Assembly (NCBI GenBank): GCA_038211295.1
Contig: JBBQVS010000005.1
Coordinates: 48,711 to 112,710 of the forward strand
Origin: JBBQVS01 sp038211295
GTDB taxonomy: Bacteria; Chloroflexota; Ktedonobacteria; Ktedonobacterales; Ktedonobacteraceae
DNA: 64,000 nucleotides
Direction: 5' to 3'
Below the pieces are notes generated by a model. It saw only the letters and a list, made by a program, of their open reading frames with translations. It made no database searches and had not been told where the DNA came from. Below, one piece after another: positions 53,280 to 61,287 of the stretch; positions within the stretch are counted from its first letter, which is position 1, and each line of letters begins with the position of its first letter. The translations under genes were made by a program, and so were the position numbers.

Positions 53280-54299
53280 ATGGCAACGAGTTTTATTGAA
53301 CGCAATTGGAAAATTTTGGCAACGGTAGCAGGCTTTGCGCTTGTTCGGGAGCTACTACAAAGGCGCAAGTTTATTGAAATACAAGGCAAGGTTGTCCTCA
53401 TCACGGGTGGGTCGCGCGGCTTTGGCCTGGCGATGGCGGAGGAATTCGCGCAAGAGGGGGCGAAGCTTGTTCTTTGCTCACGTGAAGGTGATGAGTTAGA
53501 GCGAGCACAAACAAAGCTTGTCGAGTTAGGGGCAACGGTCCTTACTATTGAATGTGATGTGACAGACAATAAGCAAGTGCAACAAATGATAGCGCAAGCA
53601 GTAGCGCGTTTTGGGCAAATAGATATCCTCGTCAACAATGCAGGTATTATCAGCGCAGGCCCCTGGCACACGCTCACAAGGAGTGACTTTGAAGAGTCCA
53701 TGAACATCATTTTCTGGGGAACCTATAATACTATTATGGCGGCCCTTCCTCAGATGCGCGAACGCGGCAATGGGCGTATTGTAAATATCGCTTCAGTTGG
53801 CGGCAAGGTAAGTGTTCCGCATCTTCTCTCTTATGCCAGCGCGAAATTCGCAGTCGTTGGCCTTTCCGAAGGACTTCACGCAGAGCTAGCGCACGAGGGC
53901 ATAGACGTTATCACGGTTGCCCCTGGCTTGATGCGTACAGGCTCACAGATAAACGCGATAGCAAAAGGTGACAAGAATAAAGAGGAATATACGCTCTTCG
54001 CCTTGATCGACACTCTTCCTGGTTCTTCAATCGATGTGAGACGTGCCGCCAGACAGGTAGTACGCGCGACAAAACGTGGCGACACAGAACTTATTATCAC
54101 GGCGTCGGCGCAAATCCTGGCTCGGCTCCATGGTGCGTTCCCCGGCGTTATAACTGACATTCTCACGCTAGCTACACGCTTCTTGCCCGAAGGTCAGGGG
54201 ACAGCACGCCATCTTGGAAGAGAGAGCGAAACGCCTGTCTCAAAGTCTTTTTTGACAACATTAGGTCAGAAAGCATCACAGGAATACAACGAAATCTAG
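53280..54299 (+). CDS. Membrane-anchored short-chain dehydrogenase
   Basis: A 339-residue SDR with a short N-terminal hydrophobic segment (WKILATVAGFALVRELL) that probably anchors it. Core motifs: VVLITGGSRGFGLAMAEEFA, Ser in IVNIASVGG, Tyr-Lys in LSYASAKFAVVG, and a long C-terminal extension (~85 residues) as in the DltE/YqjQ-like group. An Arg in LCSREGDE after strand 2 suggests NADP(H). Substrate unknown. It ends at a 20-bp hairpin, so it is probably a single-gene unit. Confidence 0.88.
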   Translation: MATSFIERNWKILATVAGFALVRELLQRRKFIEIQGKVVLITGGSRGFGLAMAEEFAQEGAKLVLCSREGDELERAQTKLVELGATVLTIECDVTDNKQVQQMIAQAVARFGQIDILVNNAGIISAGPWHTLTRSDFEESMNIIFWGTYNTIMAALPQMRERGNGRIVNIASVGGKVSVPHLLSYASAKFAVVGLSEGLHAELAHEGIDVITVAPGLMRTGSQINAIAKGDKNKEEYTLFALIDTLPGSSIDVRRAARQVVRATKRGDTELIITASAQILARLHGAFPGVITDILTLATRFLPEGQGTARHLGRESETPVSKSFLTTLGQKASQEYNEI

Positions 54300-54309
54300 T
54301 GTTCTTTCC

Positions 54310-54361
54310 ATGCAAAAGCAAAGACGCTAGCCACAACTCGTTAGCGTCTTTGCTTTTGCAT
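54310..54361 (+). terminator. 20-bp perfect hairpin after the SDR gene
   Basis: ATGCAAAAGCAAAGACGCTA (54310-54329) pairs exactly with 54342-54361; two more pairs close if a G-U is allowed. It starts 10 nt past the SDR stop. The stem's own 3' arm is T-rich (CTTTGCTTTTGC), but no separate T-tract follows. Confidence 0.65.
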
Positions 54362-54458
54362 AAAATCACGTCCTCAAAAGTTGACGATAGAGAAAATAAC
54401 TGCTACTATGGTAGACGCACAACGCATTTCTGGTACGTTATAAAGCAGGATAAGAAAC

Positions 54459-55448
54459 ATGCAAGAGAAAAAGACATGGCGCAATTTTCTCGACTCAATT
54501 ATCAGCAATACAAAAGAAAGACGGCGCCTTGCCGAAGAACTTGGAATAACACCTATCACATTGACACGCTGGGTAACGGGCGAGTCAAACCCACGTCAAC
54601 AGAATCTTCGCCGTCTGCTCAAAGTCCTACCTGCACAAAGAGAACAGTTGCGTGACCTTATCCGTGAAGAAGAAGGGTTTGAGGAATTTTCGGATACAAT
54701 AAAAGACACCTCATACGAAGAGATTTCATCTCAGTTTTACACTAAATTTATGGTAGCACGGGCATCAACTACGGAGAGCCTGTACTACTGGTCTACGTCT
54801 CGTATTATATTGGAAGCCGCACTTACACAACTTGACCCTAATCAGCTTGGAATGTCTTTATGGGTAGTACGCTGTATGCCGCCTTCCGGTCCATACAACA
54901 AAGTTCGGAGCCTACGCGAAAGTGTCGGGGTCGGCACACCGCCCTGGAATACAAACTTCGATCAGAAGTCGATGTTTCTTAGTGCGGAGTCACTAACCGG
55001 CAATGTGGTTACACTCTGCCGTTCAGCCATTGTCGAGAATTTAGACGAAGAACACAACCTTCTTCCCGCCGCACGCGACGAGTATGAGAAAAGTTGTGCC
55101 ATTTGCCCTATTCTTTATGCGGGCCGTGTTGCGGGTGCGTTTCTTGTTTCAAGCACACAGTATAACTATTTTCTGTCCCACTCAAGAGCAGGACTTGTCC
55201 AGAAATATGCCGATATGCTTGCACTAACATTTGAACCCGAAGATTTTTATAAGACAGAAGATATCGCGCTTTGCATAATGCCCCCACAGAAAGAGCAAAA
55301 AGAGTATTTCAGTCCATTTCGCCACATGACTTTACAAATGCTTGTGGCGGCGTCGCGTGATAACGCCCCAATTTCCAATAAAGAGGCAGAAATGAAAGTT
55401 TGGCAAGACTTGGAAGAGAAGCTTATTCAGGTTTCTTCGAGCAAATAA
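54459..55448 (+). CDS. XRE-type regulator with GAF-like sensor domain
   Basis: A 329-residue protein. The N-terminal ~65 residues form a helix-turn-helix (RRLAEELGITPITLTRWVTG then ESNPRQQNLRRLL), unusual in giving TLTRWVTGE as the recognition helix. The middle and C-terminal part (about 100-270) resembles a GAF domain (GNVVTLCRSAIVENLDEEHN, AICPILYAGRVAGAFLVSS). A ligand- or redox-sensing transcription factor is likely. The ATG follows a weak aggataag site. It is followed 30 nt later by the jelly-roll gene, a possible target or partner. Confidence 0.75.
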   Translation: MQEKKTWRNFLDSIISNTKERRRLAEELGITPITLTRWVTGESNPRQQNLRRLLKVLPAQREQLRDLIREEEGFEEFSDTIKDTSYEEISSQFYTKFMVARASTTESLYYWSTSRIILEAALTQLDPNQLGMSLWVVRCMPPSGPYNKVRSLRESVGVGTPPWNTNFDQKSMFLSAESLTGNVVTLCRSAIVENLDEEHNLLPAARDEYEKSCAICPILYAGRVAGAFLVSSTQYNYFLSHSRAGLVQKYADMLALTFEPEDFYKTEDIALCIMPPQKEQKEYFSPFRHMTLQMLVAASRDNAPISNKEAEMKVWQDLEEKLIQVSSSK

Positions 55449-55478
55449 AAGGTAGTACAGTGCAGATTATACGATGCT

Positions 55479-56285
55479 ATGTTTAACGATTTTTCGAGTT
55501 CAGCAGGCTCTCTTTCAGAATATTGGACTCAAGCCTGTATTGGGACAGGGACACTTTCGCTCACTGATGTAGCCCTTCGTATGGGGTTCGTGTCCGCACA
55601 ACAGGGACACTATGCGAACGCCCAGATCGACGATTATGCAGGCCGTGTTCGCGCAGCCTTTCCCTGGCGACCACCACTCCGTATGGAGATACGCTCACGC
55701 TCGTCACTTCCAGCCGCAACTGCTGAAGGAAAAAACGAGAGTATCTTACGCGGAACAGCCGGTTTTGGCTTCTGGAATTACCCTTTCTCAATGAGTGGCG
55801 ATATTTTGATGTTGCCAGAGTCGATCTGGTTCTTTTATGCTTCGCCTCCCTCGAATATGGCACTCGTTCCCAACAGTGCTGGCTGGGGCTGGAAAGCGCA
55901 GGTTGTTCATAGTATGCGAGCAGCGACGCTGCTAGCGGTTCTCCCTACAGCCGCCACAACGCTATGGGGACGCGTCACGGGCAACACGCAGGCGGCCGCG
56001 CGTTGGATGCAACGCTTGAGTGGCACGAGCGAAGCAATCTTGCCCGTTACTATGACTGAGTGGCATACCTACACGCTTGAATGGCAAGAGAACGCGGCGA
56101 CGTTCTGGGTGGATGATGTTCTCATGCTACGTGTTCCTCAGCCACCTACACGACCACTGGGCTTTGTCGCGTGGCTTGACAATCAGTACGCAATTGCCAC
56201 GCCACGCGGCGTCTTGCGCTTTGGCACAGTGAGCAGCGGCCCTCAGTGGCTCGATATAGCAAGTATCAGGATTGAGTCAATCTAA
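55479..56285 (+). CDS. Concanavalin-type jelly-roll protein
   Basis: A 268-residue protein with a lectin/glucanase-like beta-sandwich. Support: MFNDFSSSAGSLSEYW at the start, TEWHTYTLEWQENAATFWVD in the middle (the W-H-x-Y-x-x-E-W motif of GH16 and LamG-like domains), then RPLGFVAWLDNQYA. The GH16 catalytic ExDxxE motif is not visible, so it is probably a binding protein or an unrelated sandwich. No signal peptide. It follows the XRE-GAF gene closely and ends at a long hairpin. Confidence 0.62.
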   Translation: MFNDFSSSAGSLSEYWTQACIGTGTLSLTDVALRMGFVSAQQGHYANAQIDDYAGRVRAAFPWRPPLRMEIRSRSSLPAATAEGKNESILRGTAGFGFWNYPFSMSGDILMLPESIWFFYASPPSNMALVPNSAGWGWKAQVVHSMRAATLLAVLPTAATTLWGRVTGNTQAAARWMQRLSGTSEAILPVTMTEWHTYTLEWQENAATFWVDDVLMLRVPQPPTRPLGFVAWLDNQYAIATPRGVLRFGTVSSGPQWLDIASIRIESI

Positions 56286-56287
56286 GA

Positions 56288-56338
56288 GTAAGAAGGATAT
56301 AGGGGAGATGCTTGTTATCTCCCCTATATCCTTCTTAC
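56288..56338. terminator. 21-bp perfect hairpin between convergent genes
   Basis: Positions 56288-56308 and 56318-56338 are exact inverted repeats (GTAAGAAGGATATAGGGGAGA and its complement split by a 9-nt loop). It begins 2 nt after the jelly-roll stop and ends 22 nt before the clpP stop, placing it between two convergent genes. Confidence 0.7.
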
Positions 56339-56360
56339 CTACGTTAAGTGAAGTATGCTG

Positions 56361-56960
56361 TTATTTTTTCGCGAGTGTTAGCACGTCATCAATAATCCCA
56401 TATTCTTTCGCGTCACTCGCGCTCATAAAGAAATCGCGATCAGTGTCGCGCTTAATCCGTTCCAGTGACTGCCCCGTGTGGTCATGAATAATGCCATTGA
56501 GGACATCGCGCAGATGTAATATCTCACGCGCATGGATATCGATATCCGTCGCTTGTCCACTCAGGCCGCCCTGTAATGGCTGATGTATGTGAATGCGTGA
56601 GTGCGGCATAGAGTACCGCTTCCCATGATCACCCGCCATAAGCAGAATTGTACCGAAACTCGCCGCATAGCCAACACAGGTTGTCGCGATTGGACAGGGC
56701 AGCACACGCATTGTATCGTAAATGCCCATACCCGCGTAAACAGAGCCGCCTGGCGAATTAATGTACATGTTGATTTCGCGGTTCCTGTCTTCTGCCGCAA
56801 GGAAGAGCAATTGCGCCACGACAAGATTTGCCATTGCGTCTTCAACCGGCCCACTAACCATCACGATACGGTCTTTGAGTAAGCGTGAGAAAAGATCGTA
56901 TGCGCGGTCTCCACGTCCGGTTGCCTCGACAACCGTAGGAACAAACAAGTTAGCAATCAT
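56361..56960 (-). CDS. clpP: ATP-dependent Clp protease proteolytic subunit
   Basis: A 199-residue ClpP serine protease subunit. The triad is visible: Ser101 in VGYAASFGTILL, His126 in RIHIHQP and Asp176 in KRDTDRDFFMSA. The usual GQAASMG reads GYAASFG. The N-terminal loop (residues 1-20) and the QATDIDIHAREIL helix match the family. It forms a tetradecamer fed by ClpX/ClpC, neither of which is here. It follows a DUF4177-like gene by 12 nt, read from a shared control region with a ClgR-like regulator. Confidence 0.93.
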   Translation of the reverse strand: MIANLFVPTVVEATGRGDRAYDLFSRLLKDRIVMVSGPVEDAMANLVVAQLLFLAAEDRNREINMYINSPGGSVYAGMGIYDTMRVLPCPIATTCVGYAASFGTILLMAGDHGKRYSMPHSRIHIHQPLQGGLSGQATDIDIHAREILHLRDVLNGIIHDHTGQSLERIKRDTDRDFFMSASDAKEYGIIDDVLTLAKK

Positions 56961-56972
56961 TGTTTTTCTCTC

Positions 56973-57236
56973 TTATCCTTCTATCTGACGCACAAAGTAA
57001 AAGGACACTGTGGCGGACACGTTCAGTACGTTTACCAGTATCCAGCCTTTACCACCCAGTTCGTTCATCTGGCTAGCGTCAGGCACCGCTTGCTCTCGTG
57101 TATCGACAGTCAATACGTGGTATTCCCAGCGCATTGGCACTGGTTCAACGTTTTCATACACCATTGGTACATAGAGTGCCGCGCGTCCCTCTGGCTTTTC
57201 TGTTAACTGAGGGTGTAATTTCGTGGGAACAAACAT
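56973..57236 (-). CDS. DUF4177-like small protein upstream of clpP
   Basis: An 87-residue protein. The second half, RWEYHVLTVDTREQ then MNELGGKGWILVNVL and SFYFVRQ, fits the DUF4177 pattern (a small beta sheet with the signature LNxLGxxGWELV). The first half is polar. It is the first gene of a two-gene unit with clpP. Co-expression suggests a link to ClpP function, substrate delivery or assembly, but nothing in the sequence proves that. Confidence 0.65.
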   Translation of the reverse strand: MFVPTKLHPQLTEKPEGRAALYVPMVYENVEPVPMRWEYHVLTVDTREQAVPDASQMNELGGKGWILVNVLNVSATVSFYFVRQIEG

Positions 57237-57297
57237 TTTGTCACTCCTTTATCTTTGTCTCTGACGTTTGTAGCTTTTGCTTTCCATTCGCCTCTCC

Positions 57298-57326
57298 TTG
57301 AATATAACACGCCGTTGGTTTATACT
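57298..57326 (+). promoter_or_regulatory. Promoter of the ClgR-like gene
   Basis: TTGAAT (57298-57303), a 17-nt spacer and TATACT (57321-57326) form a good promoter for the rightward regulator gene, with the start point near 57333. On the other strand TATATT (57306-57301) could serve as -10 for the DUF4177-clpP unit, but its -35 is poor, as expected for an activated promoter. Confidence 0.65.
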
Positions 57327-57339
57327 CATAGGGTAATAC

Positions 57340-57383
57340 TATGCTGATAGCATGTACTTTTATGGAGCTATGCCGATAGCATA
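57340..57383. promoter_or_regulatory. Two-copy palindromic operator
   Basis: TATGCTGATAGCATG (57340-57354) and TATGCCGATAGCATA (57369-57383) are two copies of the palindrome TATGC-N5-GCATA, 29 bp apart, and so on about the same face of the helix. Both lie downstream of the regulator promoter and upstream of the opposite clpP-side promoter, suiting repression of one and activation of the other. The second touches the regulator's ribosome site. Confidence 0.65.
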
Positions 57384-57400
57384 GGAAGGAGAAAATAGCG

Positions 57401-57820
57401 ATGGCTGATGAAGAGAAATCGCTGGACTTACAGGAAATTATTGGGCGTGTGATACGCCGAGAACGTCAGGAACGGCGACTCACAATCAAAGAGTTAGGTG
57501 ATAAAGCCGGCCTTTCGGAAATCTATGTTGGAGAAATTGAGCGTGGTCAGAAATACCCTTCTTCTAAAGTGTTAGAGGCATTGGCGAAGGCATTGGATCT
57601 GGACATGGCAGAATTTTTAGAGCTGCTCGCCGAAGAGATTCGCAACGGGCGCGAACCGCAATTCACCAACGCGATTGGTTTTGTGCTACCAAGCACACCC
57701 AATCAACCGCGTCGCATGGTGGTGAAGCGTATGGTCAATATGCTCAACGAGGGCGACGTGGAAAGCGTCGCCGACTTTAGCGCGTTCTTGCTCTCGAAAC
57801 GCTTTCCCTCGCAAAGCTAG
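57401..57820 (+). CDS. ClgR-like XRE-family regulator
   Basis: A 139-residue protein. The helix-turn-helix region GRVIRRERQERRLTIKELGD then KAGLSEIYVGEIERGQKYPS closely resembles actinobacterial ClgR, including the S-x-x-Y-x-G/S-E-I/V-E-R-G-Q-K-x-x-S core. ClgR activates clpP and clp ATPase genes. Here the gene is divergent from the clpP unit and the shared region has two palindromes. The C-terminal ~55 residues are unlike ClgR and end in VESVADFSAFLLSKRF, a helical tail. A good aaggag ribosome site precedes the ATG. Direct clp control is an inference. Confidence 0.82.
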   Translation: MADEEKSLDLQEIIGRVIRRERQERRLTIKELGDKAGLSEIYVGEIERGQKYPSSKVLEALAKALDLDMAEFLELLAEEIRNGREPQFTNAIGFVLPSTPNQPRRMVVKRMVNMLNEGDVESVADFSAFLLSKRFPSQS

Positions 57821-57934
57821 TCGCTTGGAGAATGTTATTCTGGTATTCTTCTCGCTATGACACATTCTCATTCCACCTGCACCTCTATACGACGTTTCTC
57901 GACGCTAAAACATGTCTCTTCCAGACGCGACAGA

Positions 57935-58966
57935 CTAAAAAAACAACGATCCTGGTAGCACGATCAGCACGAGAGCAAGCACAAAATAGTCAACAAGTCT
58001 TAGTGATTTCTCGTGCAGGCGTGTCTGCTTCCCGTCGCTTTCATAACCCCGTGCCTCCAAAGCCGTGGCGAGATCCGAAGCACGGCGCAACACCCCTTGC
58101 ATAAGTGGCACAAACAGCATTGTCAGGCTCTGAAAGCGTTCACGTAATGACCCCTGTGTCACATCTGCGCCACGCGCGGCTTGCGCCTTTGTCAGTTGCT
58201 CTACCTCTTCTAACAACGTGGGAATGAAGCGAAGTGCCAGTAGCGTCATCAGGGCAAAATCATCAATAGGCAACTTCAGACGCCGCAGAGGAGCAAGCAA
58301 GAGTGTCAGACCTTCGACAAGCGCGATAGGGGAAGTAGTCATGGTCAGCAAAAGTGAGAAGGCGTACAGCACAAGCAATACAACCGTGATACTCACAAGA
58401 CTCCAGACGCCACTTGCCGTAATTGGTACTGGGCCAATTGGTAGAGGTTGTGTTAGTGGTATGTCACGTACCACCCATAAGAAGAGACCAGCACAAAGCA
58501 AGAGAAGCGTCAGAGTAGAACGTACATAGCGAAATCCTGCGCGTTGGCGCAGAGAGCGAAGAGGAGTAAACCGTACAAGAAGTAGCAAAAACAGCAAAGC
58601 AAGTGCAAGAAAAAATACCCATTCGCGAGCGAAACCATAAGACGTTACGATTGGCCCGACAGCGAAAAGTATTTTATCATCCTGCCCACTTAACGAAAAG
58701 AGGATGGTAAGAGCACCTAACAATGTTAGTACAACAAGAAGCCACATGCGTTGCCATAATTCGTGTAAGGTGATATTGGAACAAAGAATACTGAGACCTA
58801 AAAAGAGTGTAAGGAGGATGAAAGGGCCAAAGTGCCACTGCCTTTGCGCAGCGATAGTTAAGGTAAGTACAACAACAAAGAGGACGAGAAGTTTTGTGCG
58901 TGCCTGTAGCGTATGCAGCACGCTTTTCCCTGGATAATATGTTCCCAGTGAAACATTTCTTAACAT
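57935..58966 (-). CDS. Energy-coupling-factor transporter transmembrane protein EcfT
   Basis: A 343-residue CbiQ/EcfT family protein. It has a cluster of hydrophobic helices and the two cytoplasmic coupling motifs with the A-R-G signature: KAQAARGAD and TALEARGYES, each contacting an ATPase subunit. Between residues ~130 and ~200 an extra pair of helices appears, longer than in minimal CbiQ. No EcfA ATPase or S component lies beside it, so those parts come from elsewhere. The vitamin or metal carried cannot be told. Confidence 0.85.
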   Translation of the reverse strand: MLRNVSLGTYYPGKSVLHTLQARTKLLVLFVVVLTLTIAAQRQWHFGPFILLTLFLGLSILCSNITLHELWQRMWLLVVLTLLGALTILFSLSGQDDKILFAVGPIVTSYGFAREWVFFLALALLFLLLLVRFTPLRSLRQRAGFRYVRSTLTLLLLCAGLFLWVVRDIPLTQPLPIGPVPITASGVWSLVSITVVLLVLYAFSLLLTMTTSPIALVEGLTLLLAPLRRLKLPIDDFALMTLLALRFIPTLLEEVEQLTKAQAARGADVTQGSLRERFQSLTMLFVPLMQGVLRRASDLATALEARGYESDGKQTRLHEKSLRLVDYFVLALVLIVLPGSLFF

Positions 58967-59306
58967 AGAGTGAGTTCTTTCTTTTAGCGGTTATAAAAAT
59001 AGCATGAATTCTTTTTTGTATTATAGCGTAGGATATGTTTAACGCAACGGGCAATGGAGAGCTTGTAAGCTACAATAAACGGTGAAGAAGTAGGTTTTCG
59101 TGGATGCAATTATATTCGTGATCTATATCTAATTATAGTAGTGGGAATAAAAAAGTGACTCGTTACAAAAAAACAGGATGTTCGTTGTTATAGTCAAATA
59201 GATATTGTGTAACCAGTCTAAAGAATGCGTGTACACATAATCTAGTAAGGGTTGAATTATAGAACAGTCTGATCGTACATCAGTACAAGGCTAGAAAGAG
59301 GACCCG
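58967..59306. other. AT-rich intergenic region
   Basis: This lies between the leftward EcfT gene and the rightward excisionase-like gene and should hold both promoters. A small AGCTTGTAAGCT inverted repeat is present near 59060. I see no ORF with a ribosome site, no tRNA and no recognised riboswitch. Confidence 0.4.
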
Positions 59307-59507
59307 ATGATTTATGATGATGAAGACCTGCTGACCGTGCAAGAGGTTGCCGAGCGATTACGTGTAGATGATACAACCGTCCGACGCTGGATTAAGAATG
59401 GAGTGCTTGAAGCTATTACTCTTCCTCATCGAGGTGAGCGGCAGGCGTATCGTATCCGTAAATCCACACTCGACAACCTGCTTGCGCCGCCTTCCTCAAC
59501 AGAATAG
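59307..59507 (+). CDS. Excisionase-type helix-turn-helix protein
   Basis: A 66-residue protein of the HTH_17 (excisionase/MerR-like) fold: LLTVQEVAERLRVDDTTVRR then WIKNGVLEAITLPHRGERQA and YRIRKSTLDNLL. The pattern of helix-turn-helix plus wing is complete. A gaaagagga site precedes the ATG. Such proteins act as small regulators or as recombination directionality factors; no integrase is nearby, so regulation is more likely. thyX follows 142 nt later on the same strand. Confidence 0.85.
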   Translation: MIYDDEDLLTVQEVAERLRVDDTTVRRWIKNGVLEAITLPHRGERQAYRIRKSTLDNLLAPPSSTE

Positions 59508-59649
59508 AGAGTGGAGTCAGTAGCCAGAGTGTCTAGAACCTGTTAGACTGTAGACGTACAAGTATGCAACATATTTCTTACAGGTGGCCCATGCTTCCGT
59601 TCCGGAAAAGCTCAAGGCCGCCTGAAAGTAGAGAGAGTCAGGAGGCATC

Positions 59650-60573
59650 ATGTCGTCTACAGTTGATATCGGGCTACTCTTCCGTCAGATGCAAGGGAGC
59701 GTAGAGTCGGGGTTCGCGAGCATTCATTCAGAGGTACATCACTCCGTAGGTGGTGTACCCTACCTCTCTAGCCCTGGAGCGGTTGTATTAGCTCGTCCTT
59801 CCGTGCGTATCGCGGGTTTGACAGGGTTTCTTAGCGGCTTCGATCCTGCTCTCAACTTCGCGGAATACGTGAATGACCCAACGCCTTTACCTGATGGTGC
59901 TCAACTCTGCAAAATCGCGGGTCAGGTATGTTATATGAGTTTTGGACGAATGCGCTCGATGAATACGCAGGCCAAACGCTATTTTGACAATCTCAAATCC
60001 TCTGGTCACGGCTCCGTTTTTGAGCACGCGAACTATAGCATGTTGTTTTACGGTATCTCGCGCAGTGTCACACACGAGTTGATTCGGCATAGGTCTGGCT
60101 TCGGCTATTCACAACTTAGTCAGCGTTACGTCAGTGGGCGTATGTTACGTTTCGTTGAGAGACCAGAGTATCAAGGGGACGATTTTCTTCACACGCAGTT
60201 CTTACAACGTATCGAGCGGGCCGACGACGAGTACGCGATGCTCACAAATCGATTGTTGGAGATGCAGAAGACAGGTACGAATATTCTTTCGGCAGAAGCG
60301 AAGACAGACTTACGCAAAAAAGTGCAGCAAAGTGCCCGCTCTGTTCTGCCGAACGAGACGGAGGCACCGATTGTTGTTACGGGCAACGTGCGTGCGTGGC
60401 GACACTTCATTGAGGAGCGGGCCAGCACTCATGCCGAGGTCGAGATACGCGAGTTGGGCATACGCGCCTTTCTTTGCCTCTATCAAGCTGACCCAATACT
60501 GTTTGATGACTATACGATAGAGCAAATTGGCGATGGTACGCATATTGTGAAAACTGCTTTTGTGAAGGTTTGA
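59650..60573 (+). CDS. thyX: Flavin-dependent thymidylate synthase ThyX
   Basis: A 307-residue ThyX that makes dTMP from dUMP with FAD, NADPH and methylene-THF. The family motif reads RHRSGFGYSQLSQRYV. Compared with the usual RHR-x7-S (as in actinobacterial RHRHFSYSQLSQRYV) there is one more residue before the final Ser. HGSVFEHANYSMLFYGISRS and EIRELGIRAFL support the assignment. About 60 residues at the N-terminus are extra. The start has an agtcaggagg site. Its methylene-THF comes from the same folate pool as FolD/FchA. It ends at a hairpin before a convergent GNAT gene. Confidence 0.9.
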   Translation: MSSTVDIGLLFRQMQGSVESGFASIHSEVHHSVGGVPYLSSPGAVVLARPSVRIAGLTGFLSGFDPALNFAEYVNDPTPLPDGAQLCKIAGQVCYMSFGRMRSMNTQAKRYFDNLKSSGHGSVFEHANYSMLFYGISRSVTHELIRHRSGFGYSQLSQRYVSGRMLRFVERPEYQGDDFLHTQFLQRIERADDEYAMLTNRLLEMQKTGTNILSAEAKTDLRKKVQQSARSVLPNETEAPIVVTGNVRAWRHFIEERASTHAEVEIRELGIRAFLCLYQADPILFDDYTIEQIGDGTHIVKTAFVKV

Positions 60574-60581
60574 GAGGCACA

Positions 60582-60620
60582 GAGGCGCAGTGAGACATCA
60601 CAGTAGTTTCACCGCGCCTC
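60582..60620. terminator. Terminator between thyX and the GNAT gene
   Basis: GAGGCGC (60582-60588) pairs with GCGCCTC (60614-60620); the stem extends with one mismatch through GTGA/TCAC. TTGTTG follows. It lies between convergent genes. Confidence 0.55.
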
Positions 60621-60630
60621 TTGTTGCTCG

Positions 60631-61173
60631 TTACCATAACTCGCGTCTATAGAGTCGCATTCCGTTTTCTGGCTCTTCCCCCACCGCACGTAACTCACAT
60701 TTTTCAGTCAAGCGCGAGGAAACAGTTTTTCGTAGTGGCAACACTCCTTCAAAATATATTGCTCTGCCCTCTTGCTCTGCCTCAAACTCGAACTCCGCCG
60801 CCATAATACGGGCGCGGTTCAACGCTCCCACCAGCAAAAGACGCCCCGCCCCTTGCTGGCGGTACTCAGGGTGTACCGCGCCCTGACACAAGAAATGATA
60901 CGCCTGTGTATCCTCGTACAGTGTCAGGGTTGTATATCCTACCAGCTCGCCCTCGGTGCCATCCAGCGTACCCGCTTGCCCCCACGTATTCACATCGTCA
61001 TCATCGTCGGTAATCACAAACACATTCGAGCGTGCATCCATCGCCTTATTCGTCAACCACGTCTCAATAGAAGCCTCCACTCGCGCGAAAGTGTTGCCAT
61101 CGACAAGCGATGCCTCTTGCTGAATTTGCACAAGGGCAGGCAGGTCTTCAGGTCGGTAGTTGCGTATCCGCAT
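60631..61173 (-). CDS. GNAT-family acetyltransferase
   Basis: A 180-residue GNAT protein. The acetyl-CoA motif A is AVHPEYRQQGAGRLLL (the R/Q-x-x-G-x-G/A pyrophosphate loop), and NYRPEDLPALVQIQQE is the N-terminal strand and helix. An acidic loop (ITDDDDDVNTW) is inserted after the N-terminal helices. The substrate is unknown. The ATG has aggag 9 nt upstream. It is divergent from the aminotransferase gene. Confidence 0.83.
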   Translation of the reverse strand: MRIRNYRPEDLPALVQIQQEASLVDGNTFARVEASIETWLTNKAMDARSNVFVITDDDDDVNTWGQAGTLDGTEGELVGYTTLTLYEDTQAYHFLCQGAVHPEYRQQGAGRLLLVGALNRARIMAAEFEFEAEQEGRAIYFEGVLPLRKTVSSRLTEKCELRAVGEEPENGMRLYRRELW

Positions 61174-61287
61174 TATAGAAACTCCCTTGTTACAGAAGAA
61201 TAAGATGATATACTTTAGAAATGGTCATAGTTCAGTGACTTTCATGATACCATTCACACGACCTCTTCAACGCAAAGGAGTTTCATC

